Source: Acidobacteriota bacterium
Lineage (GTDB): Bacteria > Acidobacteriota > Terriglobia > Acidiferrales > UBA7541
Assembly (NCBI GenBank): GCA_003223325.1
Contig: QHYS01000116.1
Coordinates: 1-58,335, forward strand
Direction: 5' to 3'
Length of the DNA stretch: 58,335 nucleotides
The translations under genes and the position numbers were made by a program. The notes below the pieces were generated by a model, which was given only the letters and a program-made list of their open reading frames with translations, had not been told where the DNA came from and made no database searches. Of the stretch, positions 34,403 to 42,862 are shown piece after piece. How positions within the stretch are numbered: the first letter of the stretch is position 1; each line of letters begins with the position of its first letter.

Positions 34403-35410
34403 ATGGCGACGATCGATTATCCACTTCCCAAGCTCGAACCATTCAAGGGACAAAAGAAGATTCCGCTCGAGGAGTTCTTCACCTCGGGCCACCGCACCTG
34501 CCAGGGCTGCGAATCTGCGCTGGTGATGAAGATGATGGCCAAGGCTGCCGGCCCGCGCACGATCGTGCTCGGCAGCACGGGCTGTATGTACGTGGCTAAC
34601 ACCACCTACTACAGCACCTCCTGGGTTATCCCATGGATGCATACCCAGTTGGGGAGCAGCGGCTCGGCCGCGCTTGGCACGGCGGCCGGCCTGAAAGCGC
34701 TCATGCGTAAGGGCAAGATGAAGAAAGAGCCCATCAACGTCATCGCCTTCTGCGGCGATGGTGGCGGCGCGGATATGGGCCTCTCCGCCATCTCTGCAAC
34801 GCTCACACATCCCGACTACAACCTGCTCATCTTGATGTATGACAACGAATCCTACGCCAATACTGACATCCAGCTTTCCGGTAGTACCCCTTACGGCGCC
34901 AATACCACCTTCAGCCCGCCGGGCAAGGTAAAGCGCATCCTACATCATCGCTGGAAGAAGAATATGGCCGGCATGCTCGCGGCAGGGCACCCCGAGTGCA
35001 AGTACATCGCTACCGTTGACATGTCTTACGGCTTGCAAGCCATGAACTGCGTCCGCAAGGCGCTGTCTATCGGCGGCCCCACCTTCATCCATTCTCTTGA
35101 TCCCTGCCCCAAGGGCTGGGACTACGACCCCATGATCTCACACGATTTAGGCGAACTGGCGGTCACCACCGGCGTCTGGCCACTTTATGAGATCGAAAAT
35201 GGCTTGCTCAAGCTTTACGGCAAGACGAAGGAAATCGCCGAGGGCCGCTACAAGCGGCTTCCGGTGCGCGACTACCTGCTTAGGCAGGGACGTTTCGCCC
35301 ACTTTAAGGATGAAGATTTCGACTACTTCCAGAGCAAGATCGATCAGATGTGGGAGAAGTGGCTATATCCCGGCATCATTCCCTTCCGTGCGGAGCTCGA
35401 TAAGGAATAA
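34403..35410 (+). CDS. 2-oxoacid:ferredoxin oxidoreductase beta subunit
   Basis: A 335-residue subunit that binds thiamin diphosphate and an Fe-S cluster. The cofactor motif is CGDGGGADMGLSAISATL with LMYDNESYANTDIQLSGSTP. The cluster-binding cysteines are in HRTCQGCESAL, GSTGCMYVANTTY and the later LDPCPKGW. GAGGAGG stands ahead of the ATG. It ends the operon and is followed by a strong terminator. Together with the alpha and gamma-delta genes it should form an alpha-beta-gamma trimer that oxidises a short 2-oxoacid, probably oxalate. Confidence 0.93.
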   Translation: MATIDYPLPKLEPFKGQKKIPLEEFFTSGHRTCQGCESALVMKMMAKAAGPRTIVLGSTGCMYVANTTYYSTSWVIPWMHTQLGSSGSAALGTAAGLKALMRKGKMKKEPINVIAFCGDGGGADMGLSAISATLTHPDYNLLILMYDNESYANTDIQLSGSTPYGANTTFSPPGKVKRILHHRWKKNMAGMLAAGHPECKYIATVDMSYGLQAMNCVRKALSIGGPTFIHSLDPCPKGWDYDPMISHDLGELAVTTGVWPLYEIENGLLKLYGKTKEIAEGRYKRLPVRDYLLRQGRFAHFKDEDFDYFQSKIDQMWEKWLYPGIIPFRAELDKE

Positions 35411-35435
35411 CGCCGGCCCGACGCTACCCAGAACC

Positions 35436-35466
35436 AAAAGGCCGCTCGATCGCGAGCGGCCTTTTT
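35436..35466 (+). terminator. Rho-independent terminator of the oxidoreductase operon
   Basis: AAAAGGCCGCTCG (35436-35448) pairs perfectly with CGAGCGGCCTTTT (35453-35465) around an ATCG loop, followed by a T-rich stretch (CTTTTTATTT). It lies 26 bases after the beta-subunit stop. The A-rich left arm means it may also work for the convergent MFS gene. Confidence 0.92.
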
Positions 35467-35505
35467 ATTTGCAAGCAGCGATTCTCGGGCGCGCCGCCCA
35501 GGAAC

Positions 35506-36797
35506 TCAATCTGCCGGCGCCAATGCGGTGGCTTCTCGCCTTCGCACTTCGCGCAGCCGCAGAGGACGCACAATGCCAATCATCAAGAACGCTGCGACGA
35601 CGTCAGCTAAAGCCGCAACCACAAGCGTCGTGAACCAGCTGCCCGTCATGGATGCGATCTTGCTACCGAGAGGCACAAAAAGCGCCGCGCACCCCTTGGC
35701 TGTGTACAAAAGCGCATAGTTCGTGCTCGCGTATTTTTTGCCGAAGTGATCCGAGGTGAGCGCCGGAAAAATGCTGTAAATATCGCCCCACACCAAAAAG
35801 GTAAGCGCCGCCACGATCACAAAACTCACTGGATTGCTTCCGTATCTGGCCAGCGCCAATACCGCAAATCCCTCAACCAGAAAGGTCACAAAGAGCGTGG
35901 ATTCGCGCCCGATCACATCGGATATCCAACCAAAAAGGGGCCTGCCGATGCCGTTCATCAGGTTATTGACGGAAAGCGCGAAAGTAAGCGCCGGGATCGT
36001 AAACCCGAGCAGCGTGACGGGAACCTTATCGATTTTGAAGCCTGTGGCAATCGGCGCAAGTTGTGCGGTCACCATTAGCCCGCTGGCACCAACCAGCACA
36101 AACGCCGCATACACACCTGGGTTTGCAGCAGATGTGGATTGGATTGCCTCGCCACGGTTCCCTTTGGCGGCTTCTTGAGCGCAACCGCCGCTACCAGCAC
36201 CACAATTCCCTGAATCAACGCGAACTTAAAAAATGTCGCCTGATATCCGCTTGAGCTCAGCGAACGGGTCAGGGGCACGACTGTGAGCGCCGCGCCCGCG
36301 CCAAATCCTGCCGCCGTCAGACCGGCGGCCAGGCCGCGTCGCTTTTCGAACCATTTCACCGCATTCCCGATACATGTCCCATACACCAGGCCCGTCCCGA
36401 TGCCGCCGATTGCCGCTCCGACATAGAGCGCGTTAAGCGTTGCGGCTCGCGAGTAAATAATCCAGCAGAATGCAATCAGCAATGCCCCCACCATAACCAG
36501 TGGACGCGGACCGAAGCGGTCGGCCAAATAGGCCTCAAATGGCACAAGCCAGGTTTCGAACAGGACAAACAAAGTGAACGCCCACTGAATTGCCACCTTG
36601 CCCCAGTGATAATGCGCGTCAATGGGGTTGACAAAAATGGTCCAACCATACTGGAGGTTGGCCACCATAGCCATGCACACGACTCCAAAAATAAGCTGTA
36701 CCCAAGGACGGGCACGAGAACCCGAAGAGACTAAAGCTCTACTCGTTTCGCTACCGGCGCTGGAATAGGCAGGCTTTGCGGCTGAGGCTTCCGACAT
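35506..36797 (-). pseudogene. MFS transporter of the oxalate/formate antiporter family, frameshifted
   Basis: Two adjoining frames form one MFS protein of about 425 residues. The first (36797 to about 36110) carries helices 1-6: YGWTIFVNPI, FTLFVLFETWLVPFEAYLAD, GIGTGLVYGTCIGNAVKWF and GLAAGLTAAGFGAGAA. The second (about 36120 to 35506) carries helices 7-12: MYAAFVLVGASGLMVTAQLA, FTIPALTFALSVNNLMNGIG and GRPLFGWISDVIGRE. A one-base shift at about 36108-36124 separates them. GNAVKWFEKRRGLAAG is typical of the OFA family (OxlT). It fits oxalate import for the facing operon. If the shift is real, the carrier is dead; it may be a sequencing error. Confidence 0.8.
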
Positions 36798-37163
36798 CGA
36801 CGCATCTCCGGCCAGCGGATTACCATCCGATGTTGCCTCCTGGCTCAGAGGCTTTGCTGAAAGGAAGAAAACCTGGATGGCCCCGAGATAGCGATAGTGT
36901 CTCTATTAAGTGCAGTAGTCAATGCATTTTATCGCCTAGACCAGCGCATCCTTTTTGTCGATCCGCAAAGGTTGTCGATCCGGAAAGGGGCCCACGTTGT
37001 CAGCGGGCAGGTCGATGTCGCCAGCCGGCTGCGCCATTCACAAGTTTGTAACACGCTTTCAATATGCTTCGGGACGAGCGGGCACTGTTAGGTCGCAAAT
37101 CCGCCCCTGGCTCAACATGGGTTAGCATGTAGGGAGCTTTTCCCTGGATATGGAGGCAAAAGC
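36798..37163. other. Intergenic region between the MFS gene and phoB
   Basis: A 366-base divergent region. It holds a weak Pho-box-like series at 37035-37063 (CATTCAC, TTGTAAC, TTTCAAT at 11-base steps), which could allow autoregulation of phoBR. GGAGG at 37152-37156 serves the TTG start of phoB. No gene was found. The MFS promoter is expected here on the opposite strand but was not pinned down. Confidence 0.4.
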
Positions 37164-37868
37164 TTGAAGCGTATCCTCATCATTGAAGATGACCGGGATA
37201 TTGTGGAGTTGGTGCGCTACAACCTTGCGAACGAAGGCTTCGAGGTCACCGCCTCGGCTGAGGGCTCAGCAGGTTTGGCGCTGTTGCGCAAGAGCCCGCC
37301 CGATCTTGTGATTCTCGACCTCATGCTGCCCAAAATGCCTGGCCTAGAGGTCTGCAAAGAGATTCGGCGTGACCCGACACTGAATCGCTTGCCTATCCTG
37401 ATGCTCACGGCGCGCGGAGAGGAGGCCGATCGCGTCATTGGGCTCGAAATGGGCGCGGATGATTACGTCACCAAGCCCTTCAGCCCTCGTGAATTGGCGG
37501 CGCGGGTCAAAGCTCTGCTCCGACGCGCTGAACCCGCAGGCGAAGTCGAGCGGGCCATCGAAGTCGGCCGGCTTTCGATCGATCCTTCTTCCTATCGCGT
37601 CACGCGAGCGGGCAAACTGCTCACGCTCAGCACCCTCGAATTTCGTCTGATTTACTATCTGGCGGCCCGCCCCAACCGCGTCTTTACGCGCGATCAGCTG
37701 CTCGATGCTGTATGGGGAACCGACCGGTTTGTTACACCTCGCAGCGTAGATGTGTACATTCGGCGGTTGCGAGAAAAAATCGAGGCGGACCCGGAAAATC
37801 CGGTTCATTTGAAAACCGTCCGCGGCGCTGGATACTTGTTCGAATCGGCGGTGGGCCGGCTGAGTTAG
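37164..37868 (+). CDS. phoB: Phosphate regulon response regulator
   Basis: An OmpR/PhoB-type response regulator of 234 residues. The receiver domain has the acidic pocket (IIEDD), phosphoacceptor Asp in LVILDLMLPKMPG, Thr in MLTARG and Lys in VTKPFSP. The C-terminal winged helix has YLAARPNRVFTRDQLLDAVW and VDVYIRRLREKIE. Phosphorylated PhoB activates phosphate-starvation genes through Pho boxes; three good ones lie downstream. The start is TTG with GGAGG seven bases ahead. It is followed by phoR at 34 bases. Confidence 0.93.
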   Translation: MKRILIIEDDRDIVELVRYNLANEGFEVTASAEGSAGLALLRKSPPDLVILDLMLPKMPGLEVCKEIRRDPTLNRLPILMLTARGEEADRVIGLEMGADDYVTKPFSPRELAARVKALLRRAEPAGEVERAIEVGRLSIDPSSYRVTRAGKLLTLSTLEFRLIYYLAARPNRVFTRDQLLDAVWGTDRFVTPRSVDVYIRRLREKIEADPENPVHLKTVRGAGYLFESAVGRLS

Positions 37869-37901
37869 TCTAACGGGTTTCTCGTACAGGAGTTGCTGCG
37901 C

Positions 37902-39671
37902 TTGAATTTCTTTTGGCGATCAAATCTTGCCATTCTGGCCCTGGTCCTTGTCGTTCTGGCCGCGGGAGACCTGTACTCCTGGCGCGCAGTCGGAAGGCAG
38001 GCGCAGCAGGCGGGCTTCGAAGAACTCGCTGCCTTAGCGCGCCTCGTTCGCTCGCATCCATCCGATCTCGATGATTCAACGGCGCTTCACCATTGGGCTG
38101 CAGAGATCGCCACAATCGGCGCACAAGCAGCCCTTGTTCGAAGTGACGGCCAGATATTGGCCGACTCTGTCCCTGCCTCCAACGTCAGCGTCAGGGACCC
38201 CGAAATCCAGCAAGCTCTCTCAAACGGCGAAGGCCGCTCGATACGCCACAGCAATACGCTCGACCGCGACGTTCTCTACTACGCCGTTTCCTATTCTCCA
38301 ACTCCGTCGCCATCTTCGCCGGCGTCCCTGGGAACGTCTAGAGCACTCGTTCTCCGTCTAGCCCTCCCCCTTGCTGAGGTGGACCAGCAATTCTCCGCCA
38401 TGCGCCGTCCTGTCTGGACTGCATTTCTGATTTTGTTCGCTTCCGCCATCGCGATTTCGTTATTAGACCTCCGCAGCACGTCACGGCGAATCCGCAGCCT
38501 CAAAGAATTTGGCGCTCGCATGGTCTTAGGCGATTTTCGGCCTGTGCACGCCGCCCCCGCTGGCGACAGCCTCGACGAACTCGCCCGTGCGCTCAATGAA
38601 ACTGCCGCCCGGCTGAACGCCAGCATCAGCATGTTGACCGATGAGCGCAATCGCTCCTCCGCTATCCTGGGCAGCATGATCGAGGGGGTCGCGGTGATCA
38701 GTGGAGACGAACGCATTATCTTCTCCAATCGCGCATTTTCCCGAATTCTCGGTTTGGACGACGTTCGGGACATTGAAGGCCATCCCTTGCTCGAAGTGAC
38801 CCGCCAATCAGACCTGCTAGCGGCCATCAAAATGGCACTGAACGGTCAGGAACAGGTGAGCAGCGAGATCGTCGTGGGCACGGTCCGGCCCCGAAGCTTC
38901 GCCGTAACGGCCGCGCCAGTGCAGGCCTCGGCCCATAAGGGAGCCGTTCTCGTGCTGCATGAAATCACCGACCTGCGCCGCCTGGAACGTGTCCGTCAGG
39001 ATTTCGTGGCCAACGTATCGCACGAGTTCCGCACGCCCTTGACCGCCATTCAAGGTTTTGCCGAAACACTTCTGGCCGGGGCCCTGGAGGACCCGGGCAA
39101 TCGCCGCCGCTTCGTGGAGATCATCCGCGAGCACGCCACGCGCCTCGCCCGTTTGACCGAAGACCTGCTGAAACTCTCCCGCATCGAAGCAGGGCAGTTG
39201 AAGCTCGAATTTCGCCCAGTTTCTGTGACTGAGTTGATCGAATCCTGCGTCGAAACGGCCCAATTGAAAGCCGTTCCCAGACGCCTTGCACTCCATGTGC
39301 GCCTGCCGAACGAATTACCCACTGTGCGCGGAGACGCCAATAGCCTTCAAGAGGTGTTACAAAATCTCCTCGATAACGCACTGCAATATACGCCCGCCGG
39401 TGGGAAAATCGAGGTTTCTGCCGTGTGCTCGGATGGCCGTGTCGTCGTCACCGTTGCCGACACCGGTATCGGAATCCCGCAAGTGGAGCAAGAGCGAATC
39501 TTTGAACGGTTCTACCGGGTCGATGCCGCGCGTTCCCGCGAGGCCGGCGGTACCGGCCTGGGCCTCTCCATCGCCCGTCACATTGTGGCGGCGCATGGCG
39601 GACGCCTTTGGGTGGAGAGTGCCGTTGGAGAAGGGTCGCGCTTTCACTTCAGCATCCCCGTTACTCCTTGA
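37902..39671 (+). CDS. phoR: Phosphate regulon sensor kinase PhoR
   Basis: A membrane histidine kinase of about 589 residues. Two transmembrane helices (NLAILALVLVVLAAGDLYSW and WTAFLILFASAIAISLL) flank a periplasmic loop. HAMP and PAS segments follow. The dimerisation domain has the phospho-His in FVANVSHEFRTPLTAIQGF, and the ATPase domain has LQNLLDNALQYTPAG, DTGIGIP and GGTGLGLSIARHIV. It senses phosphate state, probably through PstB/PhoU. TTG at 37902 has AGGAG nine bases before it, so I prefer it to the TTG at 37893. Confidence 0.93.
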   Translation: MNFFWRSNLAILALVLVVLAAGDLYSWRAVGRQAQQAGFEELAALARLVRSHPSDLDDSTALHHWAAEIATIGAQAALVRSDGQILADSVPASNVSVRDPEIQQALSNGEGRSIRHSNTLDRDVLYYAVSYSPTPSPSSPASLGTSRALVLRLALPLAEVDQQFSAMRRPVWTAFLILFASAIAISLLDLRSTSRRIRSLKEFGARMVLGDFRPVHAAPAGDSLDELARALNETAARLNASISMLTDERNRSSAILGSMIEGVAVISGDERIIFSNRAFSRILGLDDVRDIEGHPLLEVTRQSDLLAAIKMALNGQEQVSSEIVVGTVRPRSFAVTAAPVQASAHKGAVLVLHEITDLRRLERVRQDFVANVSHEFRTPLTAIQGFAETLLAGALEDPGNRRRFVEIIREHATRLARLTEDLLKLSRIEAGQLKLEFRPVSVTELIESCVETAQLKAVPRRLALHVRLPNELPTVRGDANSLQEVLQNLLDNALQYTPAGGKIEVSAVCSDGRVVVTVADTGIGIPQVEQERIFERFYRVDAARSREAGGTGLGLSIARHIVAAHGGRLWVESAVGEGSRFHFSIPVTP

Positions 39672-39696
39672 GTCACTTTTCGCAGCATTCATCCTC

Positions 39697-39714
39697 CTGT
39701 CACTGGTCTGTAAC
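39697..39714 (+). promoter_or_regulatory. Pho box upstream of the first phoU
   Basis: CTGTCAC (39697-39703) and CTGTAAC (39708-39714) form two 7-base direct repeats with a four-base spacer, an 11-base period as in the E. coli Pho box. It lies between phoR and the following phoU remnant and indicates PhoB control of a promoter there. Confidence 0.65.
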
Positions 39715-39791
39715 TTACATTGCCGAGTATTGTGGGCGCGCTCACTGACCTCTGCCTGTCGGCGTTGCCCGGCGCCAAGAAGGAGGAGCGA

Positions 39792-40513
39792 ATGGCGACA
39801 CTCGCAACATCAACGCCTAGCATCCGTCTGGAAGTTCTCACGAACTATCTGGTTTCCATGGCCCGAAGCGTCGAAACGAACGTCGACCGTGCTCTGACAG
39901 CCCTGCTGCAGACTGGCTCCTCCGAACCTCGACAATCGCCCGGTGAAATATTCCTCTTGGAGCCTCGCGTTAACGAAATGGAGATCATTATTGACGATCA
40001 TGCAATCGGCATGCTCCGGGGAGGAAACCTATCATCAGCGGAAATCGCCAGGTGGTAGCCACCCTTAAAATCACCAACGACCTCGAACGCATGGGGGACT
40101 TGGCCGTAAATCTCGGTGAAAGGATCATCTCTCTCACAGAAATGCGCCCCGTGGTCGCTCCGCCGGAGCTCGAGCCGATGGTCGTAGCGGTGAGGGCCAT
40201 GATCAAGAAGAGTCTAGGCGCACTGATTTTGAAGAACGTGGTCTGGGCTCGCGAAGTGCTGGAGAGTGATGACCTGGTGGACCGCTACCGTGACGACATC
40301 TTTGAACGGCTCCTGGACGGCATGCGGCACCGTCCTGGCGACATTGCCCCCAATCTGCAACTCGTCCTCGCCAGCCGCTATTTGGAACGGTTAGCGGATC
40401 ACGCGACGAACATTGCCGAAGACATCATCTTTTGGGTACGCGGCCTCGATGTACGCCATGGTCGCGTTGCGAATCTCAACCCCCAGGCTTCTCCGTTTAC
40501 CGAGAATTCATAG
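39792..40513 (+). pseudogene. phoU: PhoU-like protein, frameshifted
   Basis: Two frames make one PhoU protein of about 240 residues. The first begins MATLATSTPSIRLEV after AGGAGGAGCGA and reaches NEMEIIIDDHAIGML. The second begins near 40052 with VVATLKITNDLERMGDLAVN, the metal-binding E/DxxxD helix, and ends with the second copy LERLADHATNIAEDIIFWVR. Between them the frame shifts by one base at about 40025-40052. An intact phoU exists at 46658, so loss of this copy may be tolerated. Alternatively the shift is an assembly error. Confidence 0.78.
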
Positions 40514-40612
40514 TTTCGTGATGCTGACCGCAGTCCGTTACGCTCCGGCTGCTTGCGATACTCGGCCCTGCCCGAGTCCAGCAGGGTCTTACCCTCAAAC
40601 CAAATACCCCTC

Positions 40613-40647
40613 GGGCCAGCGCTCCCCTGGTGCTGGCCCTTAGTTTT
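40613..40647 (+). terminator. Probable terminator after the first phoU
   Basis: GGGCCAGC (40613-40620) pairs with GCTGGCCC (40632-40639) around an 11-base loop and is followed by TTAGTTTT. It lies 100 bases after the phoU stop and 26 bases before the Pho box of the porin gene, so it separates two transcription units. Confidence 0.6.
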
Positions 40648-40672
40648 CCACAGGACCCGCCCACCAGGCCTT

Positions 40673-40701
40673 GTAACATAGAATTAACATTTCTGTTACA
40701 A
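40673..40701 (+). promoter_or_regulatory. Triple Pho box upstream of the porin
   Basis: GTAACAT (40673-40679), TTAACAT (40684-40690) and GTTACAA (40695-40701) repeat with an exact 11-base period and A/T-rich four-base spacers. The unit resembles the repeats before pstS (CGTAACA) and phoU1 (CTGTAAC). It predicts PhoB-dependent expression of the porin. Confidence 0.7.
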
Positions 40702-40813
40702 AAGGATTACCTACTCCGCATAGCTTTGCTAGGGGTTAATTTGCGCATGCGGGGCGTTCTCCGCAATCGGAGCCTTCACGTTAGCTTCCAGCTCAAATTT
40801 GAGGGAGGAACGA

Positions 40814-42616
40814 ATGCGATTATCCTTGGGGTGTATCCTGGCTCTCGCCCTTAGCGTATTGCCTGCATTAGCAGCAGCGGGCACTGGGGCAAATAATAGT
40901 TCTGCGGACGCAAAATCCACCGCCGCGTCCGAGACCAAAACATCACCTGAGACCACCGCCAAATCGGAGGCCAGTGCTGAGCCGGCAAAATCCGGCTTAG
41001 ATTTGGAAGTTGAGGAGCTCCGCGAGCAATTGCAAGCACAAAGCGAGCTCATTAGACAGCAGCAAGAAAGGGTGCAAGCGCTTGAAGAGCAGTTGAAGGT
41101 GAGCACCACCACCCTGCGAGAAGGGTTATCCTCGTCTCCCGCCGCCAAGCCCGCAAACGCTGCGGCCGGCCTTGCTCCAGCTGCCGCCGTCAGCGCAACG
41201 GCGGCGTCGGCAACGGTAGCCGCTGCGCCGCCTGCGGCCCCGCCGGCTGCTCCTCAGAGCACTAACGCGCCTCCCGAGTCGCCCCTCCAACTCCGTGTTG
41301 GCACGGCGTACATCACGCCCGTAGGCTTCGTGGATTTCACCGGCGTTTGGCGCAACCACACTGGCGGTAGTGGCATTGGAACGAATTTCGCCGGCATACC
41401 TTACGGGCCTGTATTTCAGAATAACCTCAGCGAATTCCGCTTCAGTATGCAGAACTCCCGCATCGGCTTCCGCGTTGACGCCCTGGTTAAAGGCGCTCAC
41501 GTGATTGGCTATATGGAGTCGGACTTCCTGGGGAACAACCCAGGAAACGTTGCCGTAAGCAGCAATAGCAACACGCTGCGTTCCCGGTTGTATTGGGTAG
41601 ACGTCCGCAAGAGCGCTTGGGAGGTACTAGGCGGCCAAACCTGGAGTTTGATCACTCCCGGCCGCACCGCCATTTCGCCTCTGCCAGGCGACCTCTTCTA
41701 TTCGCAAGATATAGACGTGAACTACCAGGCGGGGTTGGTCTGGGGACGTATACCCGAACTTCGACTTGTGTACCACGCTTCGCCTAAAGCCGCGCTGGCA
41801 GTTGCCCTCGACGCCCCCGAGCAGTACGTAGGAGGCTCGGCAGGGTTAGGTTCAAGTAGTAACCCACCAATTACGCTTCCAGCGGCCTTTGCCAGCAACG
41901 CGGCCTATTCTCTCAGTGCGACAAGTTCTGAATTCAACAACGGTGCGACTACTCTAAACGTACCCAACGTTGCTCCCGACGTGATCGTCAAACTCGCGTT
42001 CGATCCGGCCAGCAGATTTCACTTTGAGGTGGGTGGCCTAGAGAGACAGTTCAAGCTCTGGAATCCCGCCAGCACGACAAAGCTCTCCGCAACCGGTGCC
42101 GGCGGTTTCATCAACCTCGGTGTGGGACTATTTAAGGGCTTCCGCCTCCTAACCAATAACTTCTATAGCGAGGGAGGCGGCCGTTACATTTTCGGGCAAG
42201 TGCCGGACTTCGTCGTACGCACCGACGGCAGCCCATCCCCGATTCATGCCGGCTCAACCGTTAGCGGCTTTGAATTCACCCACGGCAATGCATCCTTCTA
42301 CGGTTATTACGGTGCCATCTACGTTCTCCAGGACGTCATCACCGATACCACCGGCAAACTCGTGGGCTACGGATGGGTCGGGGCAGGAGCATCGTCGTCT
42401 CAGAACCGGACCATTCAGGAAGGCACGTTGGGCTTTAACCAAACGCTGTGGAAAGACGCGCGATATGGCGCGTTGAACTTAATGGGGCAGTATTCCTATC
42501 TCACGCGGAGCCCATGGTCGGTAGCTTCCGGCGCGCCACGGGATGCTCTCTTGAACATGGTCTTCCTCAACCTGCGCTACACGCTGCCGGGTGGTGCTCC
42601 TAACCTGGAGCGGTAG
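40814..42616 (+). CDS. Outer-membrane porin, phosphate-regulated
   Basis: A 600-residue outer-membrane protein. It has a signal peptide (LGCILALALSVLPALAAAG), a short coiled coil (LEVEELREQLQAQSELIRQQ) that likely binds peptidoglycan or trimerises, an Ala/Pro-rich linker and a beta-barrel from about residue 150 (LQLRVGTAYITPVGFVDFTG, SRIGFRVDALVKG, SRLYWVDVRKSAWEVLGGQT). It ends with alternating strand residues (NMVFLNLRYTLPG). The Pho box upstream suggests a role in phosphate or anion uptake. GAGGGAGGAA precedes the ATG at 40814. Confidence 0.85.
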   Translation: MRLSLGCILALALSVLPALAAAGTGANNSSADAKSTAASETKTSPETTAKSEASAEPAKSGLDLEVEELREQLQAQSELIRQQQERVQALEEQLKVSTTTLREGLSSSPAAKPANAAAGLAPAAAVSATAASATVAAAPPAAPPAAPQSTNAPPESPLQLRVGTAYITPVGFVDFTGVWRNHTGGSGIGTNFAGIPYGPVFQNNLSEFRFSMQNSRIGFRVDALVKGAHVIGYMESDFLGNNPGNVAVSSNSNTLRSRLYWVDVRKSAWEVLGGQTWSLITPGRTAISPLPGDLFYSQDIDVNYQAGLVWGRIPELRLVYHASPKAALAVALDAPEQYVGGSAGLGSSSNPPITLPAAFASNAAYSLSATSSEFNNGATTLNVPNVAPDVIVKLAFDPASRFHFEVGGLERQFKLWNPASTTKLSATGAGGFINLGVGLFKGFRLLTNNFYSEGGGRYIFGQVPDFVVRTDGSPSPIHAGSTVSGFEFTHGNASFYGYYGAIYVLQDVITDTTGKLVGYGWVGAGASSSQNRTIQEGTLGFNQTLWKDARYGALNLMGQYSYLTRSPWSVASGAPRDALLNMVFLNLRYTLPGGAPNLER

Positions 42617-42792
42617 GCTTTTTTCGACCAAGGCGAGCGAGGATGGCCCCTGCGCTGTAAGCCTTGTGTGTCTGAGGATTGCGTCCAGCGGCGGCTCCAA
42701 CGGTGTCACGCAGAATTTACGCACAATGGAAGGTGTATCGATTGTACTCGGTTATTTCTTATGTTTCAAACCAAAGGCCAAATTCACAGACG

Positions 42793-42821
42793 CGTAACAG
42801 CGGCGTAACAATCCCGTAACA
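42793..42821 (+). promoter_or_regulatory. Triple Pho box upstream of pstS
   Basis: CGTAACA occurs three times without change at 42793-42799, 42804-42810 and 42815-42821, giving two perfect 11-base steps. This is the clearest Pho box in the window. It lies 41 bases before the pstS start and predicts strong induction of the pst operon by PhoB. Confidence 0.85.
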
Positions 42822-42862
42822 GAGAGTGAGAGAAAACACCCCAGAAAGGACCGGATACGAGC

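Noticed and set aside
40814-42616. Polyphosphate-selective porin OprP/OprO
   Set aside because: The Pho box and barrel agree in theme, but no specific OprP residues could be recognised, so only a general porin call was kept.
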